Source of the DNA: Haplomitrium mnioides
Lineage: Eukaryota; Marchantiophyta; Haplomitriopsida; Calobryales
Length of the DNA stretch: 22,963 bases
Assembly (NCBI GenBank): GCA_049999725.1
Contig: JBNGIS010011348.1
Coordinates: 1 to 22,963, forward strand
Direction: 5' to 3'
The stretch's first letter is position 1. Each line of letters begins with the position of its first letter. A program made the position numbers and the translations under genes. The notes under the pieces were generated by a model. It was not told where the DNA came from, did not search any database, and saw only the letters and a list, made by a program, of their open reading frames with translations. Of this stretch, positions 1 to 9,764 are shown piece after piece.

Positions 1-432
1 TATTGATAGTGAAGAGAATTAGTTTCCATTTGAAGAAACAATAACATGGTAGCAATGTGGGTAAGAGAATTCAAGCAAAGGTAAAGAAAGCCAAGTATTG
101 ATAATGAAGAGATATAGTTTCTATTTGAAAAAAAATAATAACATCGTAGCAATGTGGGTAAGAGAATTTAAACAAGTTAAATAAAGCCAACTATTGTGAG
201 TGAAAGGATTTAGTTTCCATTTGAAGAAACAATAACTTCGTAGCAATGTGGGTAAGAGAATTCAAGCAAGGTAAATACAGCCAACTATTGTGAGTGAAAA
301 GAATTAGTTTCAGTGTGAAAAAATGGAAACATTGTAGGAATATTGGTAAGAGAATTCAAGCAAGGTAAATAAAGCCAACTATTGATAGTGAAGAGAATTA
401 GTTTCCATTTGAAGAAAGAGTATCATCGTAAG
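1..432. repeat. ~95-bp minisatellite, left half
   Basis: Four complete tandem units begin at 1, 96, 192 and 286 (95, 96, 94 and 94 bp), and a fifth partial unit begins at 380. Each starts near TATTG(A/T)(T/G)AGTGAA and contains GTAAGAGAATTCAAGCA and GGTAAATAAAGCCAA. The array stops at 432, where the Copia LTR begins, and resumes at 15962. The Copia element therefore inserted into a pre-existing array. The interrupted unit is shortened: about 26 bp seem to be missing between its CATCGTA and GGTAAATAAAG parts. Confidence 0.93.
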
Positions 433-717
433 TGTTGAGTGTTAGACCCGTTAGCTCATGCAACTAGGATGGAAGAATAAAGAAACATAAAATGTACAAT
501 CATATGCCATGAATCATGAAACTCTTCCTCTCCTTCTCTTCTCTCTCTTCAATAATCAATAATCAATAATCATACAATGTACAATCCAATAGGTGAGTAA
601 GGTAATGTGCTAATCATGTAGGATTATCACTAACCCTAATCCTTATCATATAGTCTAATCATAGGTTAAGGACTAATGCTAGATTAGCTTAATCATCTCA
701 CTAAATGTATTATAATA
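433..717 (-). repeat. Copia 3' LTR
   Basis: 285 bp matching 15679-15961 throughout. Shared blocks include GCTCATGCAACTA, GAATCATGAAACTCTTCCTC, CAATGTACAATCCAATAGG and ACTAAATGTATTATAATA. In the element's own orientation it begins TATTATAATACA and ends CTCAACA, so the ends are TA...CA rather than the usual TG...CA. The flanking GTAAG duplication and the adjacent polypurine tract fix both ends. Confidence 0.93.
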
Positions 718-728
718 CTCCCCCTTGG
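718..728 (-). promoter_or_regulatory. Copia polypurine tract
   Basis: The complement of 718-726 reads AAGGGGGAG, immediately upstream (in element orientation) of the 3' LTR. This is the expected position and composition of the plus-strand DNA primer of an LTR retrotransposon. Confidence 0.85.
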
Positions 729-1086
729 TTATGGCATGGGGTATGTTGTAACCACACGTAAGATAGATATGAAACCTATGATAAAATACCACCAACACTC
801 CAAAATAAATCCATATAAAATATAAAAGTGTTGCCTTATCAAAACCCTCTCATACTTCTACGAGGGAAAGAGTACAACTACCATTTATAAATGGATACAA
901 AAGTCATATAGCTACCAATTAAGAGAGAAGAAATAATAAGAAAATCAACTATATGTCAAATAGACAATCTAAAAATAATGATCATATGAAGCTTGAAAAA
1001 GATGCTATGAGAAAAAAAACATACGAAGATATATCAAAGATAAAAATAATGATGTCGACTAGATAATAAAAGAATAGTTGATGAAG
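729..1086 (-). other. Copia 3' non-coding segment
   Basis: AT-rich sequence between the end of the RNase H reading and the polypurine tract. I see no reading frame or repeat in it. It is probably the 3' untranslated part of the retrotransposon. Confidence 0.6.
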
Positions 1087-1900
1087 TTATGATAATAAAG
1101 TCGATAATCTCCGTAAACCAAGTAGATGACAAAAACGTTGATGTAGTGCCGAAGGTAAAGCCTTAGTAAATAAATCCACAATATTCTCTTTACTAGAGAT
1201 AACGTGCACAAAAATAGTGTTGTCATGCTGCTCATGAGTGAAGAAAAGCTTTGGAGCTATGTGTTTCATGCGGTCTACTTTAATAAAGCCCTATGAGACC
1301 TGTTGTACACATGCCAAGTTATCTTCAAAAATAACAGTAGGGTCAGATATAAAAGGCAAACCACAATGTAAATAAACATGATCAAGCATCCTTTGTAGGT
1401 ATATGCACTCCCTACTAGCTTAATACATAGCAATGATCTTTGCATGGTTTGAGGATGTACAAGTCAAAGTCTGCTTTGTACTTTTCCATGATATATTTGT
1501 AGAGCCATATAGGAATACATAACCGATTTGGGATTTAACATCATCAGCATTCAAAAAGTATCCTACATCCGCATAGTTGGTAAGGATTTGATCATTATTA
1601 TTTGGGAAAAATAGTCCCATGTCAATTGTGCCTTGTAAGTATATGAAAATACGTTTGATACCATTCCAATGGCTTATAGTTGGTTGTGAACTATGTCTTG
1701 CAAGCAAGTTTACGGCAAAGGAAATATCAAGGCGTGTTAGATTAGGAAGATATATAAGAGCTTCTATAGCGGAGAGATATGGTATTTCAGATCCAAGAAT
1801 TGGTTCTATGTCTTTCTGCTTTTGGAAAATATCTTTGTCTCTGTCGAGTGATCTTATCTCCATAGGTGATGTGACTAGATGAGATTTGTCCATATTGAAT
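1087..1900 (-). pseudogene. Copia RNase H domain, degenerate
   Basis: Minus-strand translation of 1893-1420 gives the Copia RT/RNase H connection and RNase H. PYLSAIEALIYLPNLTR and NLLARHSS are family hallmarks. YADVGY carries the first RNase H aspartate, followed by SQIGYVF and ISWKSTKQ, and TSSNHAKIIAMY corresponds to the usual SS..AE.. segment with Glu replaced by Lys. The reading then meets a stop and continues through 1269-1087 (HIAPKLFFTHEQ, then NIVDLFTKALP), which is the typical C-terminus of plant Copia polyproteins. At least two stops interrupt the stretch, so no functional enzyme is expected. Domain identity is secure; lineage within Copia was not determined. Confidence 0.9.
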
Positions 1901-2860
1901 TGTTTTAGGATTTTCTTAGTATGAGTACTCTAATGCATCAATATGCCATCATTGAGATACTCAAATTGTAATTCTAAACAATACTTGGTCTTACTAATAT
2001 CCTTCATATAAAATTTTTTCTTAAGCATAGTAATAGTTTGCTCAAGTAAGGATTGGTGACCAAAACAATTTATATCATCAATATATAATGCAACAATTAT
2101 AAATTCTTTGTCAACATTCTTGATGAATAAACTTGGTGCAATGTCATCAAAATGAAAACCCATGGCTATCATCTCCTCATGAAATCTATGATACCATATT
2201 CGACCACTCTACTTAAGTCCATAAATAGATTGAAGGATCTGGATTGCATATCCATCCTTGGCTAGAGGCATGGGTTGATGCATAGGGGGACAATAGGTCT
2301 TTTCTCTCTAGAGTGTATCTCATGGACTATAGGTCCTAACCCAGTACTACCACCACTAGGTATAATGATAGTCGATGGTAAAGAGATAGATGGGTCGCTA
2401 GATGGTTTACACTCAATGACATTCTCCTCCTGAATATGATAGATATTTCTTGCAATAAGCTCTAAGAGAGCCTTCATATAGATTTGGGTATCTAACAACC
2501 CATATAGGTATGCTTTCACAACATCCATCTGATGTGTAATGAGCTCATGTCATAGGAAAAAACCTACTAGCAACCGGTATGTGATAGCATCCATTACCGG
2601 GATGTATGTGAGATAAAATCTCTCCTAGATATCTATATATAGCCTTTGGCTACAAGGCATGCCTTATATCTAACAATTTTTCCATTTTCATTTCGCTTCT
2701 TCACAAAGATCCACCTATATTCGATTAAATTAGCATCAAAGGGAACATGAACTAAAGGTCTAAATACCTTCTTCTGTATCATGGAATCAAGTTTTGAATC
2801 TATTGCCTTTTTCAAGTCTATCCAATCAGAATTGTCCATAGCTTCTTTGACAACTATGAG
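1900..2860 (-). pseudogene. Copia reverse transcriptase domain, degenerate
   Basis: The reading begins near 2839 with the palm N-terminus (YRWIFVKKRNENGKIVRYKA, then LVAKGY). After a stop it continues with a PVMDAITYR-like stretch and MDVVKAYLYG, which holds the first catalytic aspartate. At 2262-2450 the protein becomes unlike the family and may hold a small insertion or duplication. The thumb side resumes with SIYGLK, an in-frame TAG, then SGRIWYHRF. From 2172 it reads on to YIDD near 2085-2095, which is the catalytic YxDD box. The catalytic residues survive but at least four disruptions do not, so this is a dead polymerase. Confidence 0.9.
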
Positions 2861-3807
2861 ATCAAGTGGTGGATCGGATATAGTCTATGAAACTAGGAAT
2901 GCAAAATGATCACTGACATCTACACTCTCTCTTTGTAATATAACCCGTGTATCCATATAGTGGATCGAGATCTCTTCATTATTAGGGTATTCCAATAGGG
3001 AAATAGTTGGCTCAGATAGTAAAGATGTAGATGAAGATGCTTTCATGACATCAGCTCAGAATGTAGTTCTCTTAGTCAAAACTTTTTGCCGAGGTTGAGA
3101 GTCTTTTGAGCCAAGAGAGTGTCCTCTCTTTTGCCTTGGTACTTGGTCAACTGGTGGTTTTGAAATATCTTGAATTCTTGCAGGAATATTCACCGTAAGA
3201 ATATGTTACCTTGTTATCTTTGCAATTTCATTAAAAGAATTTGGCTATTGTTTGACTATTTTAACCAAGTGAAGAAGTCTCTTGATTTCATTCTCACCTT
3301 GGCTTGTTCTTTTATCTATTCATATAGTGGATATATTCTCCTATTGGAGATTTTTTGGTACTGAAGAATTTTTATCTTAAAAAAGAGATGGAAATATGTC
3401 CTCATAGAAATGGCAATCGGCTAATCTGGCTTGAAACACATCAGTTGAGGATGGCTCCAGATAGCGTATAATAGATGGTGAGTCATATCCTACATAAATG
3501 TCTTTTTGGCTCTAAGGTCCCATCTTAGTCCTTTTCAGTTCCATAATTGGAACTAAGACTTGACAATCAAAAACTCGTAGATGGGATAAATCAGGTATAT
3601 TACCATAGACAAGTTGGTGAGGTGATAGTGAATTAAAAGTTGATAGTCGATATTTTAATAATGATGGAGCATGTAGTATTGCATGGCCTCATGCAGAAAC
3701 CGGTAAATTGGTCTGCACTAACATAGGCCTAGCAATCATTTGAATGTTGTGTATAACTCTTTTGGCTATTCCATTTTGAAAATGGACATGTGCCACAGAG
3801 TATTGGG
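2861..3807 (-). pseudogene. Copia integrase C-terminal part and linker to RT, degenerate
   Basis: From 3807 downward the minus strand reads YSVAHVHFQNGIAKRVI and then IARPM, the segment around the third catalytic residue of the D,D-35-E integrase. The glutamate normally following NG-(L/I)-A is lysine here. Further down come HLRVFDCQVLVPI, TKMGP, a stop, then YVGYDSPSIIRYLEP and ARLADCHFYED, the conserved Copia integrase C-terminus. The linker to RT contains a (P/K)RGHSLGSKD-like stretch and EISIHYMDT. The N-terminal half of the same enzyme lies 3.5 kb away at 7342-7800, so block A broke this gene. Confidence 0.88.
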
Positions 3808-3817
3808 NNNNNNNNNN
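3808..3817. other. Assembly gap (10 N)
   Basis: Ten Ns, a conventional placeholder for an unresolved join. It lies exactly where the Copia integrase reading stops and block A begins, so the left end of block A and its target duplication are not visible. Confidence 0.98.
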
Positions 3818-5370
3818 TTCACTCTCTTCAGCTTGCACTCAAGTTAGTTGTTCAAACACCCCCAGGTCCACATTCATTATCCCCCTCAGCTGTGCTTTGT
3901 GTAATTCTTCTACTTTATTCCAAGGGCCCAATGACTCAGGCCCTACCACCTTATTTGTACTTGGGGCAGAATGGGTGATGTGACCTACACCAATGTTCAA
4001 CACAATAGGACTGGACTCCCCCTCTCAGAGTTGTCACAGGATTGATACAATTGTTTTTTCCTAGTTATCCTAAGTATGAACTAACTCCTAAACTATCCTA
4101 CAGGATCAGAAGCAGAGAGTATTCACCCCCAGGATCACTTAGCTATGTCAAGAGACTTGACTCCCCCTTCAGAGCTGTCCCAAGGTCTACTCAATTGGTC
4201 TTGATGTCTTCTAATCTAATAAATCTCCAGAACACAATTGCAGAAAGGAAATCTAACTACACATACATGCACAAACACTTTATACAATATATTGCAAGGA
4301 GGAACAGAGTCCTTGAAGGCCCTCTAAACTGATCCCCCAACTCAACCTTCCCTTCTGAATCACTGGCTACCTTCCAACCTTCCAACCAACTTACTCACAC
4401 ACCCTTCTCTCTAGATAGTTTTCTACTTCTATTTCTAGAAGCCTTGAATTTACTTCTTCAGGCTAGGAAGAGGATTTCTTTCACCCCCACCTCTAGGAGG
4501 CAGTCTTCCCGACTGCATGTAGCTCACTCTACCTCAAGCCTTGACGGGTCCTCCCGCGCAGTGTGCAGGCACTAACGCAGCCCCCTCTCTCAGCTCCACT
4601 TGAAGAATCACACCAGAGTGTACTCCGAACACTCTAGGTTGATGCGCTTGCTCAAGGAAGTGCCAAGACGACTCCAAGCTCCTCACTTGGCAACCTCTTC
4701 TTAGTTCTCAGTTGGCCAAAATCCCTTCAAACTATCGTATCGGTCCACCTCCGTTTTGGTCCACTCATGGGGACGAGTTTACCTGGATCACCTTAGCATC
4801 TAGAGCTCCTCACTCTGCGATTCTTGGTGCCCCTCCAGTCCACCTCCGAATCTCCGCTTGCATCCTGGAGCTAGTTCACCCGCTTCACATAGCTCTTCAC
4901 TGAATTCTCACTCATGTCTTACCATGCGCGATTTTCTTGTCTTGCGGTCGCTGTCGCGTCTTGCAATTGCTCGTGCATCAACCCGAAAAGAATTGGAGGC
5001 CCCCGATGTATACCCCTCTGCGCGCTGATCTCTTGAGCCTAATCCGAAGAGCAAATCATTAATCACGTTGGCTCATAATAGGAGGTGACGACACGTGTCT
5101 CGCGAGGTCATTATTCTCGTTACATCGGAATGGGAGAAGACGTCACGTGTCCTGTCGGGTGGATAGGAAAATCCAAGTACAACAGTAACATTAACGGGGA
5201 GTCTAAGGAATCTTGTGGGTCAAGATTCTACAGATTCATGCGGAGCCAAGTCCGAAGGGTTCTTTGGAACATAGTTTCGAAGCGCCCCGCGGAACCTAGT
5301 CCACAGAATCTCCGTAGATTCTCCCGCAGATCCCAAGTGATCCTCCATGCGTCACGTCATCCGTAGCTCC

Positions 5371-5690
5371 GCCGTCCGACGCCTCTCCACAAGGGGGTAG
5401 GCAGACCGTCACGCTGACCCCCCCTTTCGAAGTTGACCCGCTCGTGGCCCGAGGTTCGATAAGTTCCCCACCTGCTGCCGCGTGTCCTCTGACTTGCTCG
5501 AGGCTCCCGGAGTCGCCATGTTATACAAAGAACGCCGTCCGACGCCGCTCCGCAAAGGGGTAGGCGGACCGTCGGCTGACTTTCTTCCGAAGATGACCCA
5601 CGGAATCCCCTCCGAGCTTCTCAGGGCGCTACATCGTCCGAAGGTCGCCATCCAACGCCGCTCCGCAATGGGATAGGCGGACCATCGCGC
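5371..5690. repeat. Three dispersed copies of a GCCGTCCGACGCCGCTCCGC-type unit in block A
   Basis: Units begin near 5371, 5533 and 5647. Each reads about GCC(G/A)TCC(G/A)ACGCC(G/T)CTCC(G/A)CAA followed by GGG(G/A)TAGGC(G/A)GACC. Spacer lengths differ, so these look like remnants of a larger degenerate repeat that also contains CGAAGTTGACCCG (near 5429 and 5707). Confidence 0.8.
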
Positions 5691-5989
5691 CGATCTCTCT
5701 TCCAAAGTTGACCCGTGGACTTCCTTCTCATTTGTCCACGTTTCCAAAACCCTCTGCAGACTCTCTACGCTTGCCATGTCATCCGAAGAACCCCTCCTCG
5801 CCGAGTAAGAACTGTGTTGATGTTGCCATTTCGCCGTCCCTTTGAGATAAGAACAATGCGCGCGCCCGAGGCTCCATTCGTTAAGTTTTCAAAAGGCTCA
5901 ATATATGAACTACAAGGCCTCTTTGAACCCTTTGCCCCTCTGTCAAACTCTCGGATGTCACGGCCGTACCCCGTCAAAATTTCTCCCTT

Positions 5990-6600
5990 GATCATGCCGA
6001 ATCTACAAAGAATCACCCTTTCGACGCCGCTTGCTCCTCCGTCGGTCGGTCCTGCGCTAAGTCGTTTTTCCGGCTGACCTTATTTTGCTTTCTGATTCTT
6101 TGATAAATCACCTTTTCGGTGTATCCTTCTTCTCCCCCAATCGGATCGGCAACATATCACCCTTCTAGCTCAGCCTTCTTCCCGTTGGACGGTTTGCGAT
6201 GGATCACCGTTTCAACACTGCCGCTCTTTGTTTGATCAGATCGTCGATAAGTTGCCTTTTTGCCTCCACTCGCTCTTCAGCTGACCGTTCGGTGATTCAT
6301 CTCCCTTTTGGCTCTCCTCTACTCTTCCTCTTGTTGGATCTCCGCTAAGTCACCCTTTCGGCTTCCACGATTCTTCCTTGGTCGGATCATTGATAAATTA
6401 CCTCTTCGGCACTTGTCGGTTCTCTTGTGACTGGATTCGCGCTAAGTCACCCCTTCGGCTTCCTCGATCCTCTTTTGCTCGGATCTCCTATAAGTCACCC
6501 TTCCAGCACTCTTCCGTTTTCCTTCGGCCAGACCCACGATATATTGCCTTTTCGGGTCTTCCTCCTTGATCCCCGGTTGGACTCTCATTGGATCCCTGTT
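5990..6600. repeat. ~48-bp degenerate tandem array, about 12 units, in block A
   Basis: A core like GATAAGTCACCCTTTCGGCT recurs near 6011, 6061, 6105, 6151, 6199, 6245, 6292, 6344, 6391, 6441, 6491 and 6537, at a spacing of 44-52 bp. Between cores the sequence is rich in TTCTTCCT and usually ends with (T)CGGATC. The period is not a multiple of three, and several frames stay open by chance, so I do not treat the local frames as genes. Confidence 0.85.
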
Positions 6601-7341
6601 AAGCAGGTTTCCCACGTCATAAGATGGATCGAAACCGCCTTAACCGGGATCTCCACTTAGGGGGTGACTTCCCGAAGATCTTCAGGCTCCTTAGAGCCGC
6701 CACGTCATCCGAAGAATCCCATGAATCGCTCCGGAGATGCCACGTTTCCGTGGAATCTCGCGGAGCCTTCAGAGGACTCCACATTTCCACTAGGATTCGC
6801 GGATTCAAGAAAGAAGAAAATTGTTGATCAGCCTTTGCATAGCATGCTCCTACTTGCAGGATCAAGGCGTCCCCCTTCCCTGGCCTAGCTTGCCCTTGCG
6901 ACGATCCCGACTCCTCCTTTCGTCCTTGATCCTTGCTTCCTGATGTGTGGCCACTACAGGACATGTCCGCGATCTGCCTCTCCTTTGAGTGCCTTCATAT
7001 TTCTGCGTTGTGGATCCGTTCCTCCTCCTCCGATCACTTCGCTTGGAGTGGGTGTTCCCTTCTCCCCTGCTCGGCCCCGATCCCCGCATCCTCATGAGAC
7101 CCACGGGTTCTCGTTGGCTTGCTTCGAATTTTGTAATGGTACCCCTCCCTTGGCTGGCAATCATTGCCTCCTCTCTCTCTTCCGCCATAATCCCGTTTTC
7201 CTCCAAGGATTCATGCGCCATGCTTTTATTAGCTGTTTGAGAGTAATCTGCTGCTCTTGAGAGGCCTTCACACTTGCAAAGGGGCATTGTGCCACTGATG
7301 CTTCCGATTTCCTGAATTCAGCTTTAGCGACCCAAATCGTT

Positions 7342-7800
7342 GGTTGAGACTATACCCATAGTCATGCAAAAGTCATCAAAAGTTTTGGATGTAAACTCCC
7401 CCATATTGTCAACTTGTAGGACTTTTATTGGACTTTCTGGAAATTGAGCTTTTAATTTCAGAATGTGTGCCAATATCCTAAGGAAGACAAGATTACGGGT
7501 AGATAGTAATGACATTTGTGACCATTTTGTAGAAGCACAGATGATCACCAAGAAGTATCAAAATGGTCCACTAGGTGGGTCGATAGGACCACAAACATCT
7601 GCGTGTATTCTCTCAAGGAACTTTGAAATTTCCAGAATTGTCTTGGAAATTCCTGGACGTAAGGCTAATTTTCCTTGAGAACAACGAACACATGGTCTTT
7701 TGATCATTGATGGCTTTATGCTTTGAGAAATGGATCGGGTCACTTCCTAAATGTTACGAAACATTGTAGTGCTCGTATGTCCTAAGCGATTATGCCATAA
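7342..7800 (-). pseudogene. Copia GAG-pre-integrase and integrase N-terminal half, degenerate
   Basis: Downward from about 7800 the minus strand reads LWHNRLGHTSTTMFRNI, a stop, then KRPCVRCSQGK. This is the zinc-binding pre-integrase region with its two cysteines. HADVCGPIDPPSG follows, with the first catalytic Asp, then a stop, ASTKWSQMSLLS, and QVDNMGEFTSKTFDDFC with the second catalytic Asp. The frame changes between the protease part (ending 7782) and this part, so there is a frameshift as well. Copia sequence ends at 7342 with codons for GIVST. The next expected residues are found at 3807. Confidence 0.9.
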
Positions 7801-8216
7801 AGTAGTATGATCGATTGCTTTAATAAATGCAACACTTCCTGATTTTTACAAGTGCTTATATGTATGTGATACCTATTGTCTTGTATATCATGAAAACTAA
7901 TTAAGTTTCTTGTTGCACTTGGAGCATATATGATTGATCTGATATGTATGATAGTCCATTGTGGCAATCTGATAGTTGCTGGTCCTTTGCCTTCTTCAAT
8001 CTGATTGCTGCCAATTATAGTAGTCACCATTTGGTGTGAGGGCATCAGCTTGGTATAATAGGACCTGCATTTTAAAATAGTATGAATATTGCCCCTGTCT
8101 ATAATACAGACATGGATGTCATCAAAAGGAAGTGTAGAATTTGTACACTAAATCATGTTCATTTCTGGTATATTCATATCCTTTTCCTTATCGATATAAT
8201 CGCTAAGGGTGTCGGT
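7782..8216 (-). pseudogene. Copia aspartic protease domain, degenerate
   Basis: Directly downstream of gag in the same frame, after stops at about 8214-8216 and near 8143. The active-site region reads VCIIDRGNIHTIL, where plant Copia proteases have D-(S/T)-G. The middle residue is Arg, which should abolish activity. Downstream TTIIGSNQIEEGKGPATIRL and IYAPSATRNLISF are conserved family segments leading to the pre-integrase region. The frame closes at 7782, and the continuation is in another frame. Confidence 0.85.
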
Positions 8217-9176
8217 CTATTCTATAAAGACCTCATGATTTTCTGTTGCAGCTTTCTGGTTTTTGTTTTTGGCAAAAAGTGGGACCAGATGAGCTTGGAT
8301 TTTGCAAACTTTAGTAGTATGCCCAATGGTCCTACATTTGCTGCAAACAATTGGTCCGCTTGTGTTACTTGAGGATGGCTTGTTTATGTAATTATATGAA
8401 TTCCTGCCTCCTCTTCTTCTTCTTTGATAAAAACGTGCAGAGTTGCCCCTTCCTCTCCCCCTGAATTGTTGATTCTTGCCATTAATAGGAGCTTTACCTC
8501 TTTGAGAATTCTGTCTAAAGAAGCCAAATCTAGCACTTGTTCTTGACATACCTTTGTTATTTGTAGGTTTGAAATAATAAGCTTCATGTGCAAGATTTTG
8601 AAGTAGGGTACCTGGGGGTCTTACTTTTGAATTCTTCATCAGCAAATCCTGATGTTTCTCTGCTAACAGCAAATATGCTATAAGTTTAGAATAAATAGAG
8701 AAATTCATGTTTTTGTGCTGTGCAGACAGAATCATGTTGGTTGCATGAAATGTGGATAGTGTTTTCTCAATTTGTTTCTCTTGGGAAACTGGATGCCCAC
8801 ATAATGTCAGCTGAGATGTTATTCTGAACACTTCGCTATTATATTTAGAAATGGAAGAAAAATCTTGAACTCTTAGATTGACCCAGTCATGCCTTGCTTT
8901 AGGCAAATGGATTGTTTTTGTGTGGTCAAATCTTTCTTTCAAATTATCCCTAGGAATTATGGGATTACTCTTATTTAGGTACTGAATTTTGAGAGAATCA
9001 GAAAGATGATGCCTTATGAAGACCAAGGCCTGGGCTTCTTATTGTGAGTTTATGCCCTCATCTGTAAGGATTGTGGTCTCCAATCCCTTAAAAACTAGAT
9101 GGGTTGCTACATCCAGTGACCATGAGAGATAGTTGTCTCCTTCAATGTTCAATTGCTTAAAGTTTATTTTTTCCAT
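8217..9176 (-). pseudogene. Copia gag with CCHC zinc knuckle, one internal stop
   Basis: The likely original start is the ATG at 9176-9174. The first 45 codons (beginning MEKINFKQLNIEGDNYLSWS) match the style of plant Copia gag N-termini. A TAA at 9041-9039 then interrupts, and the frame stays open to 8217. Near the C-terminus, after an Arg/Gly-rich basic stretch (RGRGRGNSARFYQRRRRGG), a CCHC knuckle is visible: C-SK-C-RTIG-H-TTKV-C. Gag would package element RNA into virus-like particles. With the stop, a full product is unlikely. The longest uninterrupted piece, 8217-9026, could yield only the C-terminal 269 residues. Confidence 0.9.
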
Positions 9177-9764
9177 TTTTTAGAATGCAAATGGAGTTTT
9201 GAAGGTTGAAAGATAAATGATAGATTTATCAAAATGCAGAAAAACCAAAATGTTAAACTCTTTGCAACTCTGGAAACAACAGATAAAACAAGTTTGTATG
9301 AGAGAAGATATATGTGAAGTATAGTCCCTGTTATGCTTGTTGTAGGCAAGTGGTTGATCCTCTCATCTTGCAAAAAACAGGTGGAAATATCAGCAATAGG
9401 TCTCCTTTATATCTTCACAATATTCCAGATGTTGATGTAGTCTCAGTTTCTAGATACAGTCTACAAAAGTTGATGTAATATTCTTGAATGTGCAAACTGA
9501 TCCTCTGAATTTTTGAATCACTTCTGGAAAGTAGATATTGTTGAAAACTTCTGAATATATTGTTTGAAAAGACCCTGTACTAGTGAGGGATTACTATGGA
9601 CTAGTTGTGGTCCAGAGGCTTTCTCAAAATCTCAATAGATTGTTGAGACAATTGGTCATTTTCCTCTTACAAGTATAATAGTAAATGGTACTATCTAGAA
9701 ATTAAACTCTGAAGTATAGGTTTAGCAGCAGCTAATCTTTTTTCACTTATAGATTTAGCTGTGC
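9177..9764 (-). other. Probable Copia leader next to gag
   Basis: AT-rich sequence upstream of gag in element orientation, with no recognisable reading frame. It is probably part of the Copia untranslated leader, cut from the 5' LTR side by block B. Confidence 0.5.

Larger units (their letters stand above)
3818..7341. mobile_element. Block A: non-coding insertion inside Copia integrase
   Basis: Copia integrase is readable to 3807 on one side and from 7342 on the other. The intervening 3.5 kb is unrelated, richer in G+C and strongly C/T-biased on the plus strand. About 650 bp of it (roughly 4240-4920) resembles block B (roughly 10500-11180), with common pieces such as TCTAGATAGTTTT, GCACTAACGC and CTAGAGCTCC. 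It carries a 42-bp-type repeat (5371-5690) and a ~48-bp array (about 5990-6600). Open frames here are short and without recognisable domains. A non-autonomous retrotransposon or other derivative is plausible. No LTR pair, terminal inverted repeat or complete target duplication could be confirmed, partly because of the N gap. GGTTG at 7342-7346 may be one copy of a duplication. Confidence 0.7.

Noticed and set aside
1619-1882. 87-residue plus-strand frame
   Set aside because: It is antisense to the well-supported Copia RNase H domain.
5990-6600. Regular ~48-bp repeats that could suggest a CRISPR array
   Set aside because: The units and the spacer-like parts both drift and are similar to each other, there are no cas genes, and the context is a plant retrotransposon nest.
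6862-7287. 141-residue minus-strand frame at the right end of block A, Arg/Gly/Glu-rich
   Set aside because: The composition follows the C/T-rich plus strand. The overlapping plus-strand frames are similarly open, and I see no gag, nucleocapsid or other motif.
9164-9373. 69-residue minus-strand frame upstream of gag
   Set aside because: It overlaps the real gag start in another frame and has no similarity I can recognise.
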